The translations under genes were made by a program, and so were the position numbers. Under the pieces are notes generated by a model, which saw nothing but the letters and a program-made list of their open reading frames with translations, was not told where the DNA came from and ran no database searches. A stretch of 64,000 nt of DNA from an uncultured beta proteobacterium (lineage in GTDB: Bacteria > Pseudomonadota > Gammaproteobacteria > Burkholderiales > SG8-39): positions 104,666 through 168,665 of the forward strand of contig CADEDU010000002.1 of the NCBI GenBank assembly GCA_902826155.1. The letters run 5' to 3'. Shown piece by piece: positions 46,362 to 56,510 of the stretch. Each line of letters starts with the position of its first letter. Within the stretch, counting starts at the first letter, position 1.

Positions 46362-47807
46362 ATGTCGTTGCAAGTCGCGCCACGCGGCGCGGGCCGCGGG
46401 GGGAACGGCGGTTTCTCAGTGGAAGCGATGCTCGGCTGGCTGGAGCAATTGCCAGCCGAACCATCGCCCGATGACGTCGAATCGTTGGTCCAGCAGCTCG
46501 AGTCGCTGAACGCGCATCGCCTGCGCGTCGGCGTGCGGCTGGATTTGAGTGAACGCATTCACGCAGTCGCGATGCGCTGCCGCTCGCTCATCGAGTCGAC
46601 ACCGGACGATTCGAACGTCCCATTGACCACGCAAGCCCGAACACACGCGCGACTGCTCGACGCCATGTTCGCCGGCACCGCCGCGAGCTATCGGATTCTG
46701 CTGGCGGAACTGTCACGCCGCCTGTTCGGCCTGGCTTCGAGCGGGCGCGCCCTGCTGCCGGTGTTTCGCACGATGCAACTGTCGCATCAGCGCATGGTGC
46801 TTGCCTACCGGCAATACACCGCGGTCCCGAAAGGGGTGTGGCAGGAAATGCACGAGATGCACCAGTTCGCCCTCCGGCGAGGGCTGGTGAATCGCACGCC
46901 CACGGATCTTCCCGAGACGCCCTCGACGATCTATCGCAAAGCATTGCTGACCGCGTTTGCCGAGCCGCAGCGACTGGTCCGACGCGATCTGGAGCGACTG
47001 CTGGATCTCGTCGAGCAACAAGCGGATCAGACAGCCGTATCCCCGTGGCGCAGCCAAGCGGTCGCGCCTGGAACGGGAACCTTCATCATCAAGCCTCAAC
47101 GTGATGTACCCGGCACATTCGCGGGCGCGCAGCGACAACCGTCTGCACAACAGGGCGACCTGGTGTTCACCTGTGCCGCGGTGATCGATCGGCTGCACCA
47201 TATCGCTCAATCTGCGCCTCAAGACGCGGCCCTGATCGATGCACTGCGCAAGCAGTGGACCTCGAAACCTTCGCGGCGCCTGAATCGACTGCAGACGCAC
47301 GCTCGTGTTGAGATCTTCGTCGGACTGGATCGAATCTGGCACTTCCTTTCGGGAGAGCGAGACGAACGCTCTGCCGGGCACTGGATCGTGACCAACGAAA
47401 GCCGGAACGGCTTCGCTTTGATGCATACCGGGGAATCGGTCGAGCAGCTTGGCGTGGGCGACGTCGTAGGGCTGCATGCAGGTAATGGCCGCGCCTGTCA
47501 TCTGTGCCTGGTGCGATGGGTCGTGTCGGACAGCCCCGAGCAGGTGGAGGTAGGCCTCGAGGAAATCAGCTCGCTGGTGCGGTCCGTCGCACTGGCAAAC
47601 GGTAACGGAGAACCGGTGCGCGCGCTTCTTCTTCAGAACGCGGAATCGGACGCCCGTGCGGCGACAATCGTTTCATCGCCGGTCGCCTTGCACGATCGCT
47701 GGGAACTGACCATTGGCGCGCTCGATTCGCGCCTGATCGTGCGCCCGAGATCGGTCCGCGAGAGCACCAATCTGGTCCAGATCACCGATCTGGAGCCCGA
47801 CTGCTAG
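46362..47807 (+). CDS. Large protein with PilZ-like C-terminal motif, paralogue 2
   Basis: The 481-residue product is a divergent paralogue of the preceding protein: STIYRKALLTAFAEPQRL, FIIKPQRDVPGT, RIWHFLSGE, then HWIVTNESRNGFALMH, LGVGDVVGLH, LCLVRWVVSDSPEQVEVGLEEI. The NxSxxG motif and V-R-W strand match the PilZ pattern more clearly than in paralogue 1. ATG 46362 has GGGAGG 6 bases upstream. The two genes lie head to tail, 253 bp apart. Confidence 0.72.
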   Translation: MSLQVAPRGAGRGGNGGFSVEAMLGWLEQLPAEPSPDDVESLVQQLESLNAHRLRVGVRLDLSERIHAVAMRCRSLIESTPDDSNVPLTTQARTHARLLDAMFAGTAASYRILLAELSRRLFGLASSGRALLPVFRTMQLSHQRMVLAYRQYTAVPKGVWQEMHEMHQFALRRGLVNRTPTDLPETPSTIYRKALLTAFAEPQRLVRRDLERLLDLVEQQADQTAVSPWRSQAVAPGTGTFIIKPQRDVPGTFAGAQRQPSAQQGDLVFTCAAVIDRLHHIAQSAPQDAALIDALRKQWTSKPSRRLNRLQTHARVEIFVGLDRIWHFLSGERDERSAGHWIVTNESRNGFALMHTGESVEQLGVGDVVGLHAGNGRACHLCLVRWVVSDSPEQVEVGLEEISSLVRSVALANGNGEPVRALLLQNAESDARAATIVSSPVALHDRWELTIGALDSRLIVRPRSVRESTNLVQITDLEPDC

Positions 47808-47876
47808 CCGGCGCACGGCGACGCACCCGCGCCACCCGCACTGCTGCCTTGGCGAGCATCACTCGGCCAGCACGCC

Positions 47877-49118
47877 TCACTGGCCCGAACGCCCGCCACG
47901 CGAACCGCTCGCGTCTTCGCCTCCCGTAGCGAGTTGCGGACGAGCGGCGATGGGCGCCAGCACTCCGACCGGCCGGGCGATCACCGCGTGGACCTCGCTC
48001 AGTACGTCCGAGACGCCGCTCACTCCGGCGACCCCACGGTGCGCTGAGAGTGATCGCACGATTTGGGCGATGGTCACGTGATTCGGATCGAACGTGAGCG
48101 CCCAGCGCTCCGCATCACCGCGAACGATCCAGCCCGCATCGGCCAGACGCTCGAGCAGACTCTCCGCCTGATCTGACTCCAGACCCGACTCTCGCGCAAG
48201 CTGTCGCGCCCCCACCGGTTGCCCCTCGCGTTGGCTCGCCAGCAGCGCGCGCAGCATTGGCAGCAGATCGTCGAGCGCGGGCGTGATTGCGCGGCCACCT
48301 TTGCGCAGATGGCCGAAGTCGGGCGCCAGTGCTGCGATCTCCGCACCGACAACTGCAACCACCCAGGACAGATAGATCCACAACAGAAAGATCGGCACCA
48401 CAGCAAACGTCCCATACAGCGTCTGCGAGGCGAACTCGGTGACATAGATTGCGAAGCCGTACTTCGCCAGTTCGAACAAGATGGCCGCCACCGCGCCGCC
48501 GATCACCGCGTGCTTGGGCGAAACGTGGCGGCCAGGTCCAAGGGCATAGAGCAGCGAGAATGCCGCCGCCATGATCAACAGCGGCAATCCGGTGGCCAGC
48601 GCGGTTCCCAGAATCGAAACTCGCGAAACCAGCCCGAGCGAGTGTTGCATGACGTAGGACGACATCCACAGACTCGCTCCGACCAGGATCGGCCCGAGCG
48701 TCATCACGCCCCAGTAGATCAGTACTCGCAGACCCGGCGGGCGCGGATGCCGCACACGCCAGATCCGGTCGAACGCCCGCTCGATGGTTCCGACCAGGAT
48801 CAGCGCGCTCACCACGATACCGATCAGCCCGAGGGTCGTGAGGCCGGCCGCGTTCTGCGTGAACTCGTCAATGTGAGCGAGCACCGAGCGCGTGACGCGT
48901 TCGGGCAGCAGGCTTTCGGTCAGGAAGCGATTGATTGCCGCCGAGAACTCGAGGAAGCCAGGCAGCGCGGAGAAGATCGTGAAGGCGACCGTAATGGCCG
49001 GGACGATCGAAAGAATCGTCGTGAACGCTAAACTGCCGCTCAGCTGGAATCCATCGTCCTCGCGAAATCGATGCACCAGCGCCACGAGAAACCGCCATAG
49101 ATCGCTCAACCATTGCAT
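47877..49118 (-). CDS. YihY/UPF0761-family inner-membrane protein with winged-helix-like tail
   Basis: The 413-residue protein has about six membrane helices of the YihY (old name RNase BN) family: ALAFTTILSIVPAITVAFTI, ILIGTIERAFDRIWRV and LWIYLSWVVAVVGAEIAALAP are typical. A C-terminal cytoplasmic domain follows (about 290-385, ARQLARESGLESDQAESLLE), a helix-turn-helix-like DNA-binding or sensing fold. Function is not known; the RNase BN name was an error for this family. ATG 49118 has AAGGAGG upstream. Confidence 0.85.
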   Translation of the reverse strand: MQWLSDLWRFLVALVHRFREDDGFQLSGSLAFTTILSIVPAITVAFTIFSALPGFLEFSAAINRFLTESLLPERVTRSVLAHIDEFTQNAAGLTTLGLIGIVVSALILVGTIERAFDRIWRVRHPRPPGLRVLIYWGVMTLGPILVGASLWMSSYVMQHSLGLVSRVSILGTALATGLPLLIMAAAFSLLYALGPGRHVSPKHAVIGGAVAAILFELAKYGFAIYVTEFASQTLYGTFAVVPIFLLWIYLSWVVAVVGAEIAALAPDFGHLRKGGRAITPALDDLLPMLRALLASQREGQPVGARQLARESGLESDQAESLLERLADAGWIVRGDAERWALTFDPNHVTIAQIVRSLSAHRGVAGVSGVSDVLSEVHAVIARPVGVLAPIAARPQLATGGEDASGSRGGRSGQ

Positions 49119-49182
49119 TGAGAACCTCCTTGCCACGCACCCAACCGCTCGAGCAACAAGAGCAGAACGGCAATCGACGTCG

Positions 49183-49521
49183 ATGAAACCCGTCCTCTAC
49201 CACGGTGCCTGGATCAGCCTTTGCCTGCTCATCGCACTGACGCTCGCCTGGGAACTGTGGCTTGCACCGGCTAGACCGGGAGGCTCGTGGCTCGTGCTCA
49301 AAGCCCTGCCTTTACTCGCGCCACTGCGCGGCATCCTGCACGGACGCCGCTACAGCTACCAGTGGAGCGCCATGTTGATTCTCGCCTACATGACCGAGGG
49401 CATCGTACGCGGCTGGTCCGATACGGGTACCAGTCAGGTGCTCGCCTGGTTCGAGTGCGCGCTGTCGATCACATTTTTTGCCTGCGCGATCGGTGCAGCG
49501 CGCGCGCCTGAACCGCGCTGA
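49183..49521 (+). CDS. DUF2069 small membrane protein
   Basis: The 112-residue protein has three or four transmembrane helices (ISLCLLIALTLAWELWL, AMLILAYMTEGIVRGW, ALSITFFACAIGAAR) and the DUF2069 core LKALPLLAPLRGILHGRRYSYQWSAM split across them. Function unknown. ATG 49183 is 64 bp from the divergent yihY-type gene. The long upstream frame is antisense to that gene. Confidence 0.85.
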   Translation: MKPVLYHGAWISLCLLIALTLAWELWLAPARPGGSWLVLKALPLLAPLRGILHGRRYSYQWSAMLILAYMTEGIVRGWSDTGTSQVLAWFECALSITFFACAIGAARAPEPR

Positions 49522-49533
49522 GTCCCGCGTAAG

Positions 49534-49555
49534 GCGCGCGGCACACACCGCGCGC
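49534..49555. terminator. Bidirectional GC-rich hairpin between convergent genes
   Basis: GCGCGCGG (49534-49541) pairs with CCGCGCGC (49548-49555) between the DUF2069 and leuA stops. It has no T-run, so factor-independent termination is uncertain. Confidence 0.45.
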
Positions 49556-49566
49556 TCATGCCCCGA

Positions 49567-51120
49567 TCAGGGCGTCTCGACGGACATCTGCGGATTGAGC
49601 CGATCACCCTCGCCGAACAGTTTGTTCAACGCGCCGATGTAGGCCTTGGCCGAAGCCACGATGATGTCGGTGTCGGCACCCACGCCGTTGACGATACGAC
49701 CGCCGCGAGACAGGCGCACCGTCACCTCACCTTGCGATTCGGTTCCCTGCGTCACAGCGTTGACCGAATAGAGCTCGAGTTCCGCTCCGCTCTTGGCGAC
49801 CGACTCGATCGCCTTGAACGTCGCATCGACAGGCCCGCTGCCATGCGCTTCGGCGCGCTCTTCCTTCGAGCCCTGCGTCAGCACGATCTGCGCAAACGGG
49901 CGCTCCCCGGTCTCACTGCGTTGTGCAAGGGACACGAACTTGAATCGATCGTGCCGTTCGGGCGCAACCTCCGCCGAGACCAGCGCGTGGATGTCCTCGT
50001 CGAAGATGTCGGCCTTCTTGTCAGCCAGCTCCTTGAAACGTTGGAATGCGGAATTGACCGCCTCCTCCGATTCGAGTTCGACGCCGAGTTCCTTCAGGCG
50101 CTGCTTGAAGGCGTTGCGGCCGGAGAGCTTGCCCAGCACGATCCGGTTGGTGGTCCAGCCCACATCCTCCGCGCGCATGATCTCGTAGGTCTCGCGCTGC
50201 TTCAGTACGCCATCTTGATGGATGCCCGAGGCGTGCGCGAACGCGTTTGCACCCACCACCGCCTTGTTGGGTTGCACCACGAAGCCGGTGATCTGCGAAA
50301 TCAGGCGCGATGCCGGCACGATCTGGCTGGCGTCGATTCGAGTGTCGAGCTTGAAGAAATCGCGCCGCGTACGGACCGCCATCACGACTTCCTCGAGCGA
50401 AGTGTTGCCTGCGCGCTCGCCCAGGCCGTTGATGGTGCACTCGATCTGGCGCGCGCCACCGATGTAGACACCGGCTAGCGAATTGGCCACCGCCATGCCC
50501 AGGTCGTTGTGGCAGTGCACTGACCACACGGCCCGGTCAGCATTGGGCACGCGCGTACGAAGGGTGCGGACGAACTCGCCGAACTGCTGCGGCACGCCAT
50601 ATCCGACGGTGTCCGCGATATTGATCGTGCGCGCGCCCTCCTTGATGACGGCTTCGAGCACGCGGCACAGAAAATCCACTTCGGAGCGGCTGCCGTCCTC
50701 GGGCGAGAACTCCACGTCATCGCAGTGTTTGCGCGCGTAGCGGACCGCGAGCCTGGCCTGCTCCAGCACTTGCTCCGGGCTCATCCGCAGCTTCTTCTCC
50801 ATGTGGAGCGGGCTGGTCGCGATGAACGTGTGTACCCGCCAGGACTTGGCGCCCTTGAGCGCCTCGATCGCGCGACCGACGTCGCGATCGTTGGCTCGCG
50901 CCAGACCACAAACGGTGGAGTCCTTGACGACTCGCGCAACCGCGCGGACCGCCTCGAAATCACCCGGCGAGGAGGCGGGAAAACCCGCCTCGATCACATC
51001 GACCTTCAGTCGCTCGAGTTGGCGCGCGATCCGCACCTTCTCCTCGCGGGTCATGGATGCGCCGGGGCTCTGCTCACCGTCGCGCATGGTCGTATCGAAA
51101 ATGATGAGACGGTCTTCCAT
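49567..51120 (-). CDS. leuA: 2-isopropylmalate synthase
   Basis: The 517-residue protein has the DRE-TIM signature [16 protein letters not shown], the zinc ligands in [10 protein letters not shown] and [18 protein letters not shown], and a C-terminal regulatory domain (about 385-510) that binds leucine. It makes the first committed step of leucine synthesis. It has its own promoter and leader peptide, and it stands at the end of the ilvB-ilvH-ilvC-psd-pssA cluster on the minus strand. Confidence 0.97.
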   Translation of the reverse strand: MEDRLIIFDTTMRDGEQSPGASMTREEKVRIARQLERLKVDVIEAGFPASSPGDFEAVRAVARVVKDSTVCGLARANDRDVGRAIEALKGAKSWRVHTFIATSPLHMEKKLRMSPEQVLEQARLAVRYARKHCDDVEFSPEDGSRSEVDFLCRVLEAVIKEGARTINIADTVGYGVPQQFGEFVRTLRTRVPNADRAVWSVHCHNDLGMAVANSLAGVYIGGARQIECTINGLGERAGNTSLEEVVMAVRTRRDFFKLDTRIDASQIVPASRLISQITGFVVQPNKAVVGANAFAHASGIHQDGVLKQRETYEIMRAEDVGWTTNRIVLGKLSGRNAFKQRLKELGVELESEEAVNSAFQRFKELADKKADIFDEDIHALVSAEVAPERHDRFKFVSLAQRSETGERPFAQIVLTQGSKEERAEAHGSGPVDATFKAIESVAKSGAELELYSVNAVTQGTESQGEVTVRLSRGGRIVNGVGADTDIIVASAKAYIGALNKLFGEGDRLNPQMSVETP

Positions 51121-51236
51121 GGTGATTTCCTCGTTCCTCGGGCAGACAGCAGGCAGAAAGGTTGGGGATGAAACGGCGCACGGCTCCCGTTGCGGGGATC
51201 GCGCAGGTCGACTACTCGAATTGTGGGTCTGGGGTT

Positions 51237-51341
51237 TTAGCGCGCGAGGCGCAGCAGCAGCCCGAGCAGGCTGCGCAGGGCACCCGCTCGCAGTGCGAGC
51301 GATGCCGCTGGAATCAGGGCGTTGGCGTAGGAGGCCGACAT
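51237..51341 (-). CDS. Leucine-rich leader peptide of leuA (leuL-like)
   Basis: A 34-residue frame on the minus strand encodes ten leucines, six of them among the last ten residues ([10 protein letters not shown]). It ends 117 bases before leuA. The start lies about eight bases after a promoter -10 box, with no Shine-Dalgarno. Internal inverted repeats CGCTCGCA/TGCGAGCG and GCGCAGC/GCTGCGC could form alternative folds. This is the expected layout of leucine attenuation. Confidence 0.7.
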   Translation of the reverse strand: MSASYANALIPAASLALRAGALRSLLGLLLRLAR

Positions 51342-51348
51342 GCGCCGG

Positions 51349-51377
51349 ACTATAGCGAGTTTCGAATCCGTCGGCAA
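51349..51377 (-). promoter_or_regulatory. Sigma-70 promoter of leuA and its leader
   Basis: On the minus strand TTGCCG (51377-51372) and TATAGT (51354-51349) are spaced exactly 17 bp. The predicted start of transcription is at the leader's ATG or within two bases of it. Confidence 0.68.
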
Positions 51378-51399
51378 CAAGCAGGCTGCTCGTGCGAAT

Positions 51400-52158
51400 C
51401 TAGAACGGCAATCGCGCTCGGCGGAAGTTCCACAGCCAGTACACGTAGCCCGACACCGAGTAAGCCACGAACATGCCGAATAGTACGAGCGGCGGATTGG
51501 CCGAGATCAACAGCATCGAGAGCACCATCAGCAGTGCCGCCCAGAACGGGACGCTGCGCCGAAAGTTGAGATCCTTGAAACTGTAGAACTTGATGTTGGT
51601 GACCATCGTGATGCCCGCGAAAACCGTCAATGCACAGGCGATCGCGCGCAGCACGTCTTCACGGCGAATGCCGAAATCGTCGCTGACCCAGATGAACCCG
51701 ACTACCAGCGCTGCGGCGGCAGGACTCGGCAGCCCCTGGAAGAAGCGCTTATCGACGATATCGATGTTCGTATTGAATCGCGCCAGACGCAGCGCGGCGG
51801 CCGCGCAGTAGGTGAACGCAGCGATCCAGCCGACGCGGCCAAGATCCTTGAGCGCCCATTCGTACATGATCAGCGCCGGCGCCGCGCCGAACGAAACCAT
51901 GTCGGACAGGCTATCGAACTCGGCGCCAAACTCGCTCTGAGTGCGGGTCAGGCGGGCTACCCGGCCGTCGAGGCTATCGAGAACCATGGCCACGAAAATC
52001 GCGATCGCGGCCCGCTCGAATGCTCCGTTCATTGCCTGGACGATGGCGTAAAAACCAGCGAACAGCGAAGCGGTGGTGAACAGATTGGGCAGGAGATAGA
52101 TCCCCTGACGACGAAACCGACCGCGCATGCCCGGTTTCATCGGAACGTGACTCGCCAT
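51400..52158 (-). CDS. pssA: CDP-diacylglycerol--serine O-phosphatidyltransferase
   Basis: The 252-residue protein has the CDP-alcohol phosphotransferase motif DSLDGRVARLTRTQSEFGAE then FDSLSD (DGxxAR(x)8Gx3Dx3D) and about six membrane helices. It makes phosphatidylserine in the inner membrane. psd, which decarboxylates the product, is just upstream on the same strand, 65 bp apart. Confidence 0.93.
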   Translation of the reverse strand: MASHVPMKPGMRGRFRRQGIYLLPNLFTTASLFAGFYAIVQAMNGAFERAAIAIFVAMVLDSLDGRVARLTRTQSEFGAEFDSLSDMVSFGAAPALIMYEWALKDLGRVGWIAAFTYCAAAALRLARFNTNIDIVDKRFFQGLPSPAAAALVVGFIWVSDDFGIRREDVLRAIACALTVFAGITMVTNIKFYSFKDLNFRRSVPFWAALLMVLSMLLISANPPLVLFGMFVAYSVSGYVYWLWNFRRARLPF

Positions 52159-52222
52159 CTGCGTTCGGGCTCCTCGATCGATTTACGCCGGGCCGATTCG
52201 ATGCCAGCGCGGCGACGCTGCT

Positions 52223-52873
52223 CTACGGCAGCTCGGCCAGTAATGTCGATGAAGCATACACTTTCTGACCCAGCTCTACCTTCACACGGGCGGTCACGGG
52301 CAGATACACGTCGACGCGCGATCCGAAGCGGATGAAGCCGAATCGCTCGCCGCGCGTAAGCGTCGCGCCATCCTTCACGTAACACAGGATACGTCGCGCG
52401 ATCAGTCCGGCGATCTGCACGCAGGTCACGTCCTCACCCTGGCGGGTACGCATCCACAGCGCGTTCCGTTCGTTCTCCGCCGAGGCTTTGTCGAGCGCGG
52501 CGTTGAGGAACGAACCGGCGTGATACCACACCTGCCTCACTTCGCCATCGACCGGGCTGCGATTGGAATGGACGTTGAAGACGTTCATGAACACGCTGAC
52601 CTTGAGGCTCGGTCGATTGAGATAAGGATCCTGCGCACTCGTGACCGCCACGATCCGACCGTCGGCGGGCGCGACGACCGAACGCTCGTCGCCCGCCACC
52701 GCGCGCGGCGGATCGCGAAAGAACTGCACCACGAACAGTAGTGCGATCCAGATCGGCAGCGCCCAAACCCAACCGGCCCACCAGTGCACCGCGAGCCCGA
52801 CGACCAGGAGCGCGGCGCAGTACGGCCAGCCCTCTCGCGCCAGGATCGGGTGGGGATACGAAGCTACCGACAT
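52223..52873 (-). CDS. psd: Phosphatidylserine decarboxylase proenzyme (short type)
   Basis: The 216-residue protein is the short archaeal-type/proteobacterial Psd: N-terminal membrane helices (about 15-50), [18 protein letters not shown], and the self-cleavage region [11 protein letters not shown], where the bond before Ser gives the pyruvoyl cofactor. It makes phosphatidylethanolamine. It is 22 bp after ilvC, so it is probably in the ilv operon. Confidence 0.93.
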   Translation of the reverse strand: MSVASYPHPILAREGWPYCAALLVVGLAVHWWAGWVWALPIWIALLFVVQFFRDPPRAVAGDERSVVAPADGRIVAVTSAQDPYLNRPSLKVSVFMNVFNVHSNRSPVDGEVRQVWYHAGSFLNAALDKASAENERNALWMRTRQGEDVTCVQIAGLIARRILCYVKDGATLTRGERFGFIRFGSRVDVYLPVTARVKVELGQKVYASSTLLAELP

Positions 52874-52895
52874 CGTGCGCTACACCCGAGCCGCA

Positions 52896-53912
52896 TCAGT
52901 TCTTCGACTGATCGACCAGGCGATTGCGCCGGATCCACGGCATCATGTCGCGCAGCTTGCCGCCCACGACCTCGATCGAGTGCTCTGCGGTCATGCGTCG
53001 ACGCGACAGCAGCGTCGGCGCACCGGCGCGGTTCTCCAGAATGAAATCGCGGGCGTACTCGCCGGACTGGATCCGGGCTAGCGCATCGCGCATGCGATCC
53101 TTGGTGCCCTCGTCGATGATCTTCGGTCCGGTGGCGTACTCGCCGTATTCGGCGTTGTTCGATATCGAGTAGTTCATCGTGCCGATGCCGCCCTCGTACA
53201 TCAGGTCGACGATCAGTTTCAGCTCGTGCAGGCACTCGAAGTAGGCCATTTCCGGCGCGTAGCCGGCTTCGACCAGCACCTCGTAGCCCTTCTTGACCAA
53301 CTCGACGCAGCCGCCGCACAGGACGGTCTGCTCGCCGAACAGGTCGGTCTCGGTCTCTTCCTTGAAGTTGGTGGCGATCACGCCGGCCTTGCCGCCGCCG
53401 ATCGCGGCCGCGTACGAAAGCGCCATGTCGTGGGCCTTGCCTGACGGATCGTGATGGACCGCGATCAGCATCGGCACGCCGCCGCCGGCGGAGTACGTCG
53501 AGCGAACCGTATGACCCGGGGCCTTGGGCGCGACCATCCACACGTCGAGATCCGCGCGTGGCTGCACCTGCCCGTAGTGGATGTTGAAGCCGTGCGCGAA
53601 GGCGAGCGAGGCGCCTTTCTTGATGTTCGGCTCGACATCGCTCTTGTACACGGCGGCGATGCTTTCGTCGGGCATCAACATCATCACGACGTCGGCGCCT
53701 TTGACCGCATCACCGACCTCGGCGACTTTCAATCCGGCCTTGCGCGCCTTGTCCCACGAGGCGCCGCCCTTGCGCAGCCCAACGGTCACCTTCACGCCCG
53801 ACTCATGCAGATTGAGCGAGTGGGCGTGACCCTGGGAGCCATAACCGACGATGGTGACCTTCTTGCCCTTGATGAGCGACAGATCGGCGTCTTTCTCGTA
53901 ATAGACCTTCAT
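52896..53912 (-). CDS. ilvC: Ketol-acid reductoisomerase
   Basis: The 338-residue class I enzyme has the NADPH-binding [17 protein letters not shown], the catalytic [15 protein letters not shown], and the C-terminal knotted domain with [16 protein letters not shown] and [14 protein letters not shown]. It isomerises and reduces acetolactate in valine and isoleucine synthesis. ilvH ends 115 bp upstream. Confidence 0.97.
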   Translation of the reverse strand: MKVYYEKDADLSLIKGKKVTIVGYGSQGHAHSLNLHESGVKVTVGLRKGGASWDKARKAGLKVAEVGDAVKGADVVMMLMPDESIAAVYKSDVEPNIKKGASLAFAHGFNIHYGQVQPRADLDVWMVAPKAPGHTVRSTYSAGGGVPMLIAVHHDPSGKAHDMALSYAAAIGGGKAGVIATNFKEETETDLFGEQTVLCGGCVELVKKGYEVLVEAGYAPEMAYFECLHELKLIVDLMYEGGIGTMNYSISNNAEYGEYATGPKIIDEGTKDRMRDALARIQSGEYARDFILENRAGAPTLLSRRRMTAEHSIEVVGGKLRDMMPWIRRNRLVDQSKN

Positions 53913-54026
53913 GCTTCCCCCTTTGGAGTATGCGGATCGGAAAACGGCTGGTGGGCGACTCGCGCCGGTTGGAATGGCGGCGCGACGCGAAAATGGAGAT
54001 TAGTCGGGCGCGCTCGGATGGATCGA

Positions 54027-54518
54027 TCAGGCCCGCAGCACGCGCACGCCGCGGGCGATCCCCGATGCGCCGGTGCGCACGGTCTCGAGGATGGCGCCGC
54101 GATCGATCGCGTCGAGGAACGCGTCGAGTTTGGTTCCAGTGCCCGTCAGCTCGATGACGAAGGTGGTCTCGGTGACGTCGATGATGCGGCCACGGAAGAT
54201 GTCGGCCATGCGCTTCATTTCGTCCCGATAACCTCCGGTGGCTCGTACCTTGACCAGCATCAGCTCACGCTCGATGTGCTTGTCTTCGGACAGGTCGACC
54301 AGCTTGACCACCTCGATCAGCTTGTTGAGCTGCTTGGTGATCTGCTCGATCACGTCGGACGAGCCGGTGGTGACGACCGTCATGCGCGACAGCGAGGCGT
54401 CTTCGGTCGGCGCCACGGTCAGCGATTCGATGTTGTACGCCCGCGCCGAGAACAGGCCGGCAACGCGCGACAGCGCGCCCGCTTCGTTCTCGAGGAGGAT
54501 GGAGATGATGTGTCTCAT
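54027..54518 (-). CDS. ilvH: Acetolactate synthase small (regulatory) subunit
   Basis: The 163-residue protein has an N-terminal ACT domain (HIISILLENEAGALSRVAGL, FSARAYNIESLTV) that binds valine and a C-terminal domain. It confers feedback inhibition on the large subunit. ilvB stops 172 bp upstream. Confidence 0.95.
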   Translation of the reverse strand: MRHIISILLENEAGALSRVAGLFSARAYNIESLTVAPTEDASLSRMTVVTTGSSDVIEQITKQLNKLIEVVKLVDLSEDKHIERELMLVKVRATGGYRDEMKRMADIFRGRIIDVTETTFVIELTGTGTKLDAFLDAIDRGAILETVRTGASGIARGVRVLRA

Positions 54519-54690
54519 GGAATGTCGTCACGCCGCCGGAACCGGTGCTTGCGTCGCTGCGCCAGCACGCTTCCGTCTGCAGGCCGCCCTTCTCGGCCGA
54601 TGTTGCCCGCCCGCCGCAATCACAACGGCAAGCGATTGAACTCTGCGTTGCTCGAGTGCTTTCGAGACCCGCGGTTGCCGCCCCTGGCCG

Positions 54691-56397
54691 TTACAACTCC
54701 TCGGCAAGGATCATCTCGGTCAAGCCCTTGCCGCCAGCCACCATCGGGTACACGTTCTCGGTCTGATCGGTCACGAAATCCATGAACACCAGATCGTCCT
54801 TGCGCGCGAACGCCTCGCGCAGTGCCGGTTCCACGTCCGCGGGCTTATCGATGCGCATTCCGACATGCCCGAAGCTCTCAGCCAGACGGACGAAGTCGGG
54901 CAGTGCATTCATGTAAGACTCGGCGTAGCGGTTGCCATGGAAGAACTGCTGCCACTGCCGCACCATGCCCATGTACCGATTGTTCAGGCTTATCAGCTTG
55001 ATCGGCAACCGGTACTGCTTGCAAGTCGACAGCTCCTGAATGCACATGATGATCGACGCTTCGCCGGTTACGCAGGCCACGGTCGCCCCCGGATTGGCGA
55101 GTTGCGCGCCCATCGCAGAAGGTAGCCCGAACCCCATGGTTCCCAGACCACCGGAATTGATCCAGCGACGCGGCTTGTCGAACTTGTAGAACTGCGCGGC
55201 GAACATCTGATGCTGGCCCACGTCGGAGGTGATGAAGGCATCCCCGCGCGTGATCTCATAGAGTTTTTCAAGCACGAACTGCGGCTTGATCTGCGCAGAG
55301 GCCCGGTCGTAGCGCAGGCAGTCCTTCGATCTCCACAGCTCGATCTGCGTCCACCAGGCGTCGACGGCCTTGCGATCGATCTCGCCCAAGCGCGACTCCA
55401 ACTGACGCATCAATTCGTCTAGCACTTCGGGCACGTTGCCGACGATCGGCACGTCGACCTTGACGCGCTTGGAGATCGACGAGGGATCGATGTCGATATG
55501 GACGATCTTGCGCTCGACCTGGGCGAAGTGGCGTGGATCCCCGATCACGCGATCGTCGAATCGCGCGCCTACCGCGAGTAGTACGTCGCAGTGCTGCATG
55601 GCCATGTTCGCTTCGTAGGTGCCATGCATGCCGGGCATGCCGACGAACTGCGGGTCGGTACCGGGATATCCGCCCAATCCCATCAGCGTGTTGGTGCACG
55701 GCACACCCAGCGTCTTGACCAGCTTGGTCAGCTTGTCTGCCGCATTGGCGAGAATGACTCCGCCGCCGGTGTAGACCATGGGACGCTTGGCCTCGACCAG
55801 CAATTGCACCGCGCGCTTGATCTGCCCGGCGTGCCCCTTCACGACGGGGTTGTACGATCGAAGCGAGACGGATTCGGGATACACGAACTCGCATTGCGCC
55901 GCGGTCACGTCCTTCGGGATGTCGACCAGCACCGGCCCGGGGCGTCCGGTCTGCGCGATGTGGAACGCGCGCTTCATGGTCTCGGCCAGTTCGCGGACGT
56001 CCTTCACCAGAAAGTTGTGTTTCACGCAGGGGCGAGTGATGCCCACCGCGTCGACTTCCTGGAAGGCGTCCAGACCGATGGCGTGCGTAGGCACCTGACC
56101 GCTGATGATCACCATCGGAATCGAATCCATGTACGCCGTGGCGATACCTGTTACCGCATTGGTGACTCCGGGCCCGGACGTCACTAGGCAGACGCCCACC
56201 TTGTGACTGGCTCGGGAATAGCCGTCGGCAGCATGGGCCGCGCCCTGCTCGTGCCGCACCAGCACGTGCTTGACCTTGTCCTGATTGAACAGCGCGTCGT
56301 AGATGAACAACACTGCCCCGCCTGGATACCCAAAAACGTACTCGACCCCCTCTGCCTCAAGGCATTTGATGACGATCTCGGCGCCACTCAATAGCAT
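54691..56397 (-). CDS. ilvB: Acetolactate synthase large (catalytic) subunit
   Basis: The 568-residue protein is a thiamine-diphosphate enzyme: VFGYPGGAVLFIYDALF, catalytic Glu in RHEQGAAHAADGYSRAS, and the ThDP motif GEASIIMCIQELSTCKQYRLPIKLISLNN (GDGxxxx variant, GEA). It condenses pyruvate to acetolactate. The operon order ilvB-ilvH-ilvC-psd-pssA is standard here. Confidence 0.97.
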   Translation of the reverse strand: MLLSGAEIVIKCLEAEGVEYVFGYPGGAVLFIYDALFNQDKVKHVLVRHEQGAAHAADGYSRASHKVGVCLVTSGPGVTNAVTGIATAYMDSIPMVIISGQVPTHAIGLDAFQEVDAVGITRPCVKHNFLVKDVRELAETMKRAFHIAQTGRPGPVLVDIPKDVTAAQCEFVYPESVSLRSYNPVVKGHAGQIKRAVQLLVEAKRPMVYTGGGVILANAADKLTKLVKTLGVPCTNTLMGLGGYPGTDPQFVGMPGMHGTYEANMAMQHCDVLLAVGARFDDRVIGDPRHFAQVERKIVHIDIDPSSISKRVKVDVPIVGNVPEVLDELMRQLESRLGEIDRKAVDAWWTQIELWRSKDCLRYDRASAQIKPQFVLEKLYEITRGDAFITSDVGQHQMFAAQFYKFDKPRRWINSGGLGTMGFGLPSAMGAQLANPGATVACVTGEASIIMCIQELSTCKQYRLPIKLISLNNRYMGMVRQWQQFFHGNRYAESYMNALPDFVRLAESFGHVGMRIDKPADVEPALREAFARKDDLVFMDFVTDQTENVYPMVAGGKGLTEMILAEEL

Positions 56398-56445
56398 GGA
56401 ATATCCGCGGGTTATTTGCGCACGTCACCGTCGGGCGTCGCCTCG

Positions 56446-56510
56446 CCAAAATGGGGGCTGCCCCGGAGTGCGTTAGGAAAGAGCTTGAATTTTAAAGCGA
56501 AACAGCCCCC
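56446..56510 (-). promoter_or_regulatory. Attenuator-like hairpin before ilvB
   Basis: On the minus strand GGGGGCTG (56510-56503) can pair with CAGCCCCC (56460-56453), followed by ATTTTGG. A competing short stem GGGG-CAG-CCCC lies at 56464-56454. A 31-residue frame (56587-56492, MLGRFRWSSQGL...) ends inside this element, so its translation would cover the 5' arm. It contains only eight Leu/Val/Ile, so a leader role is tentative. Confidence 0.4.
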
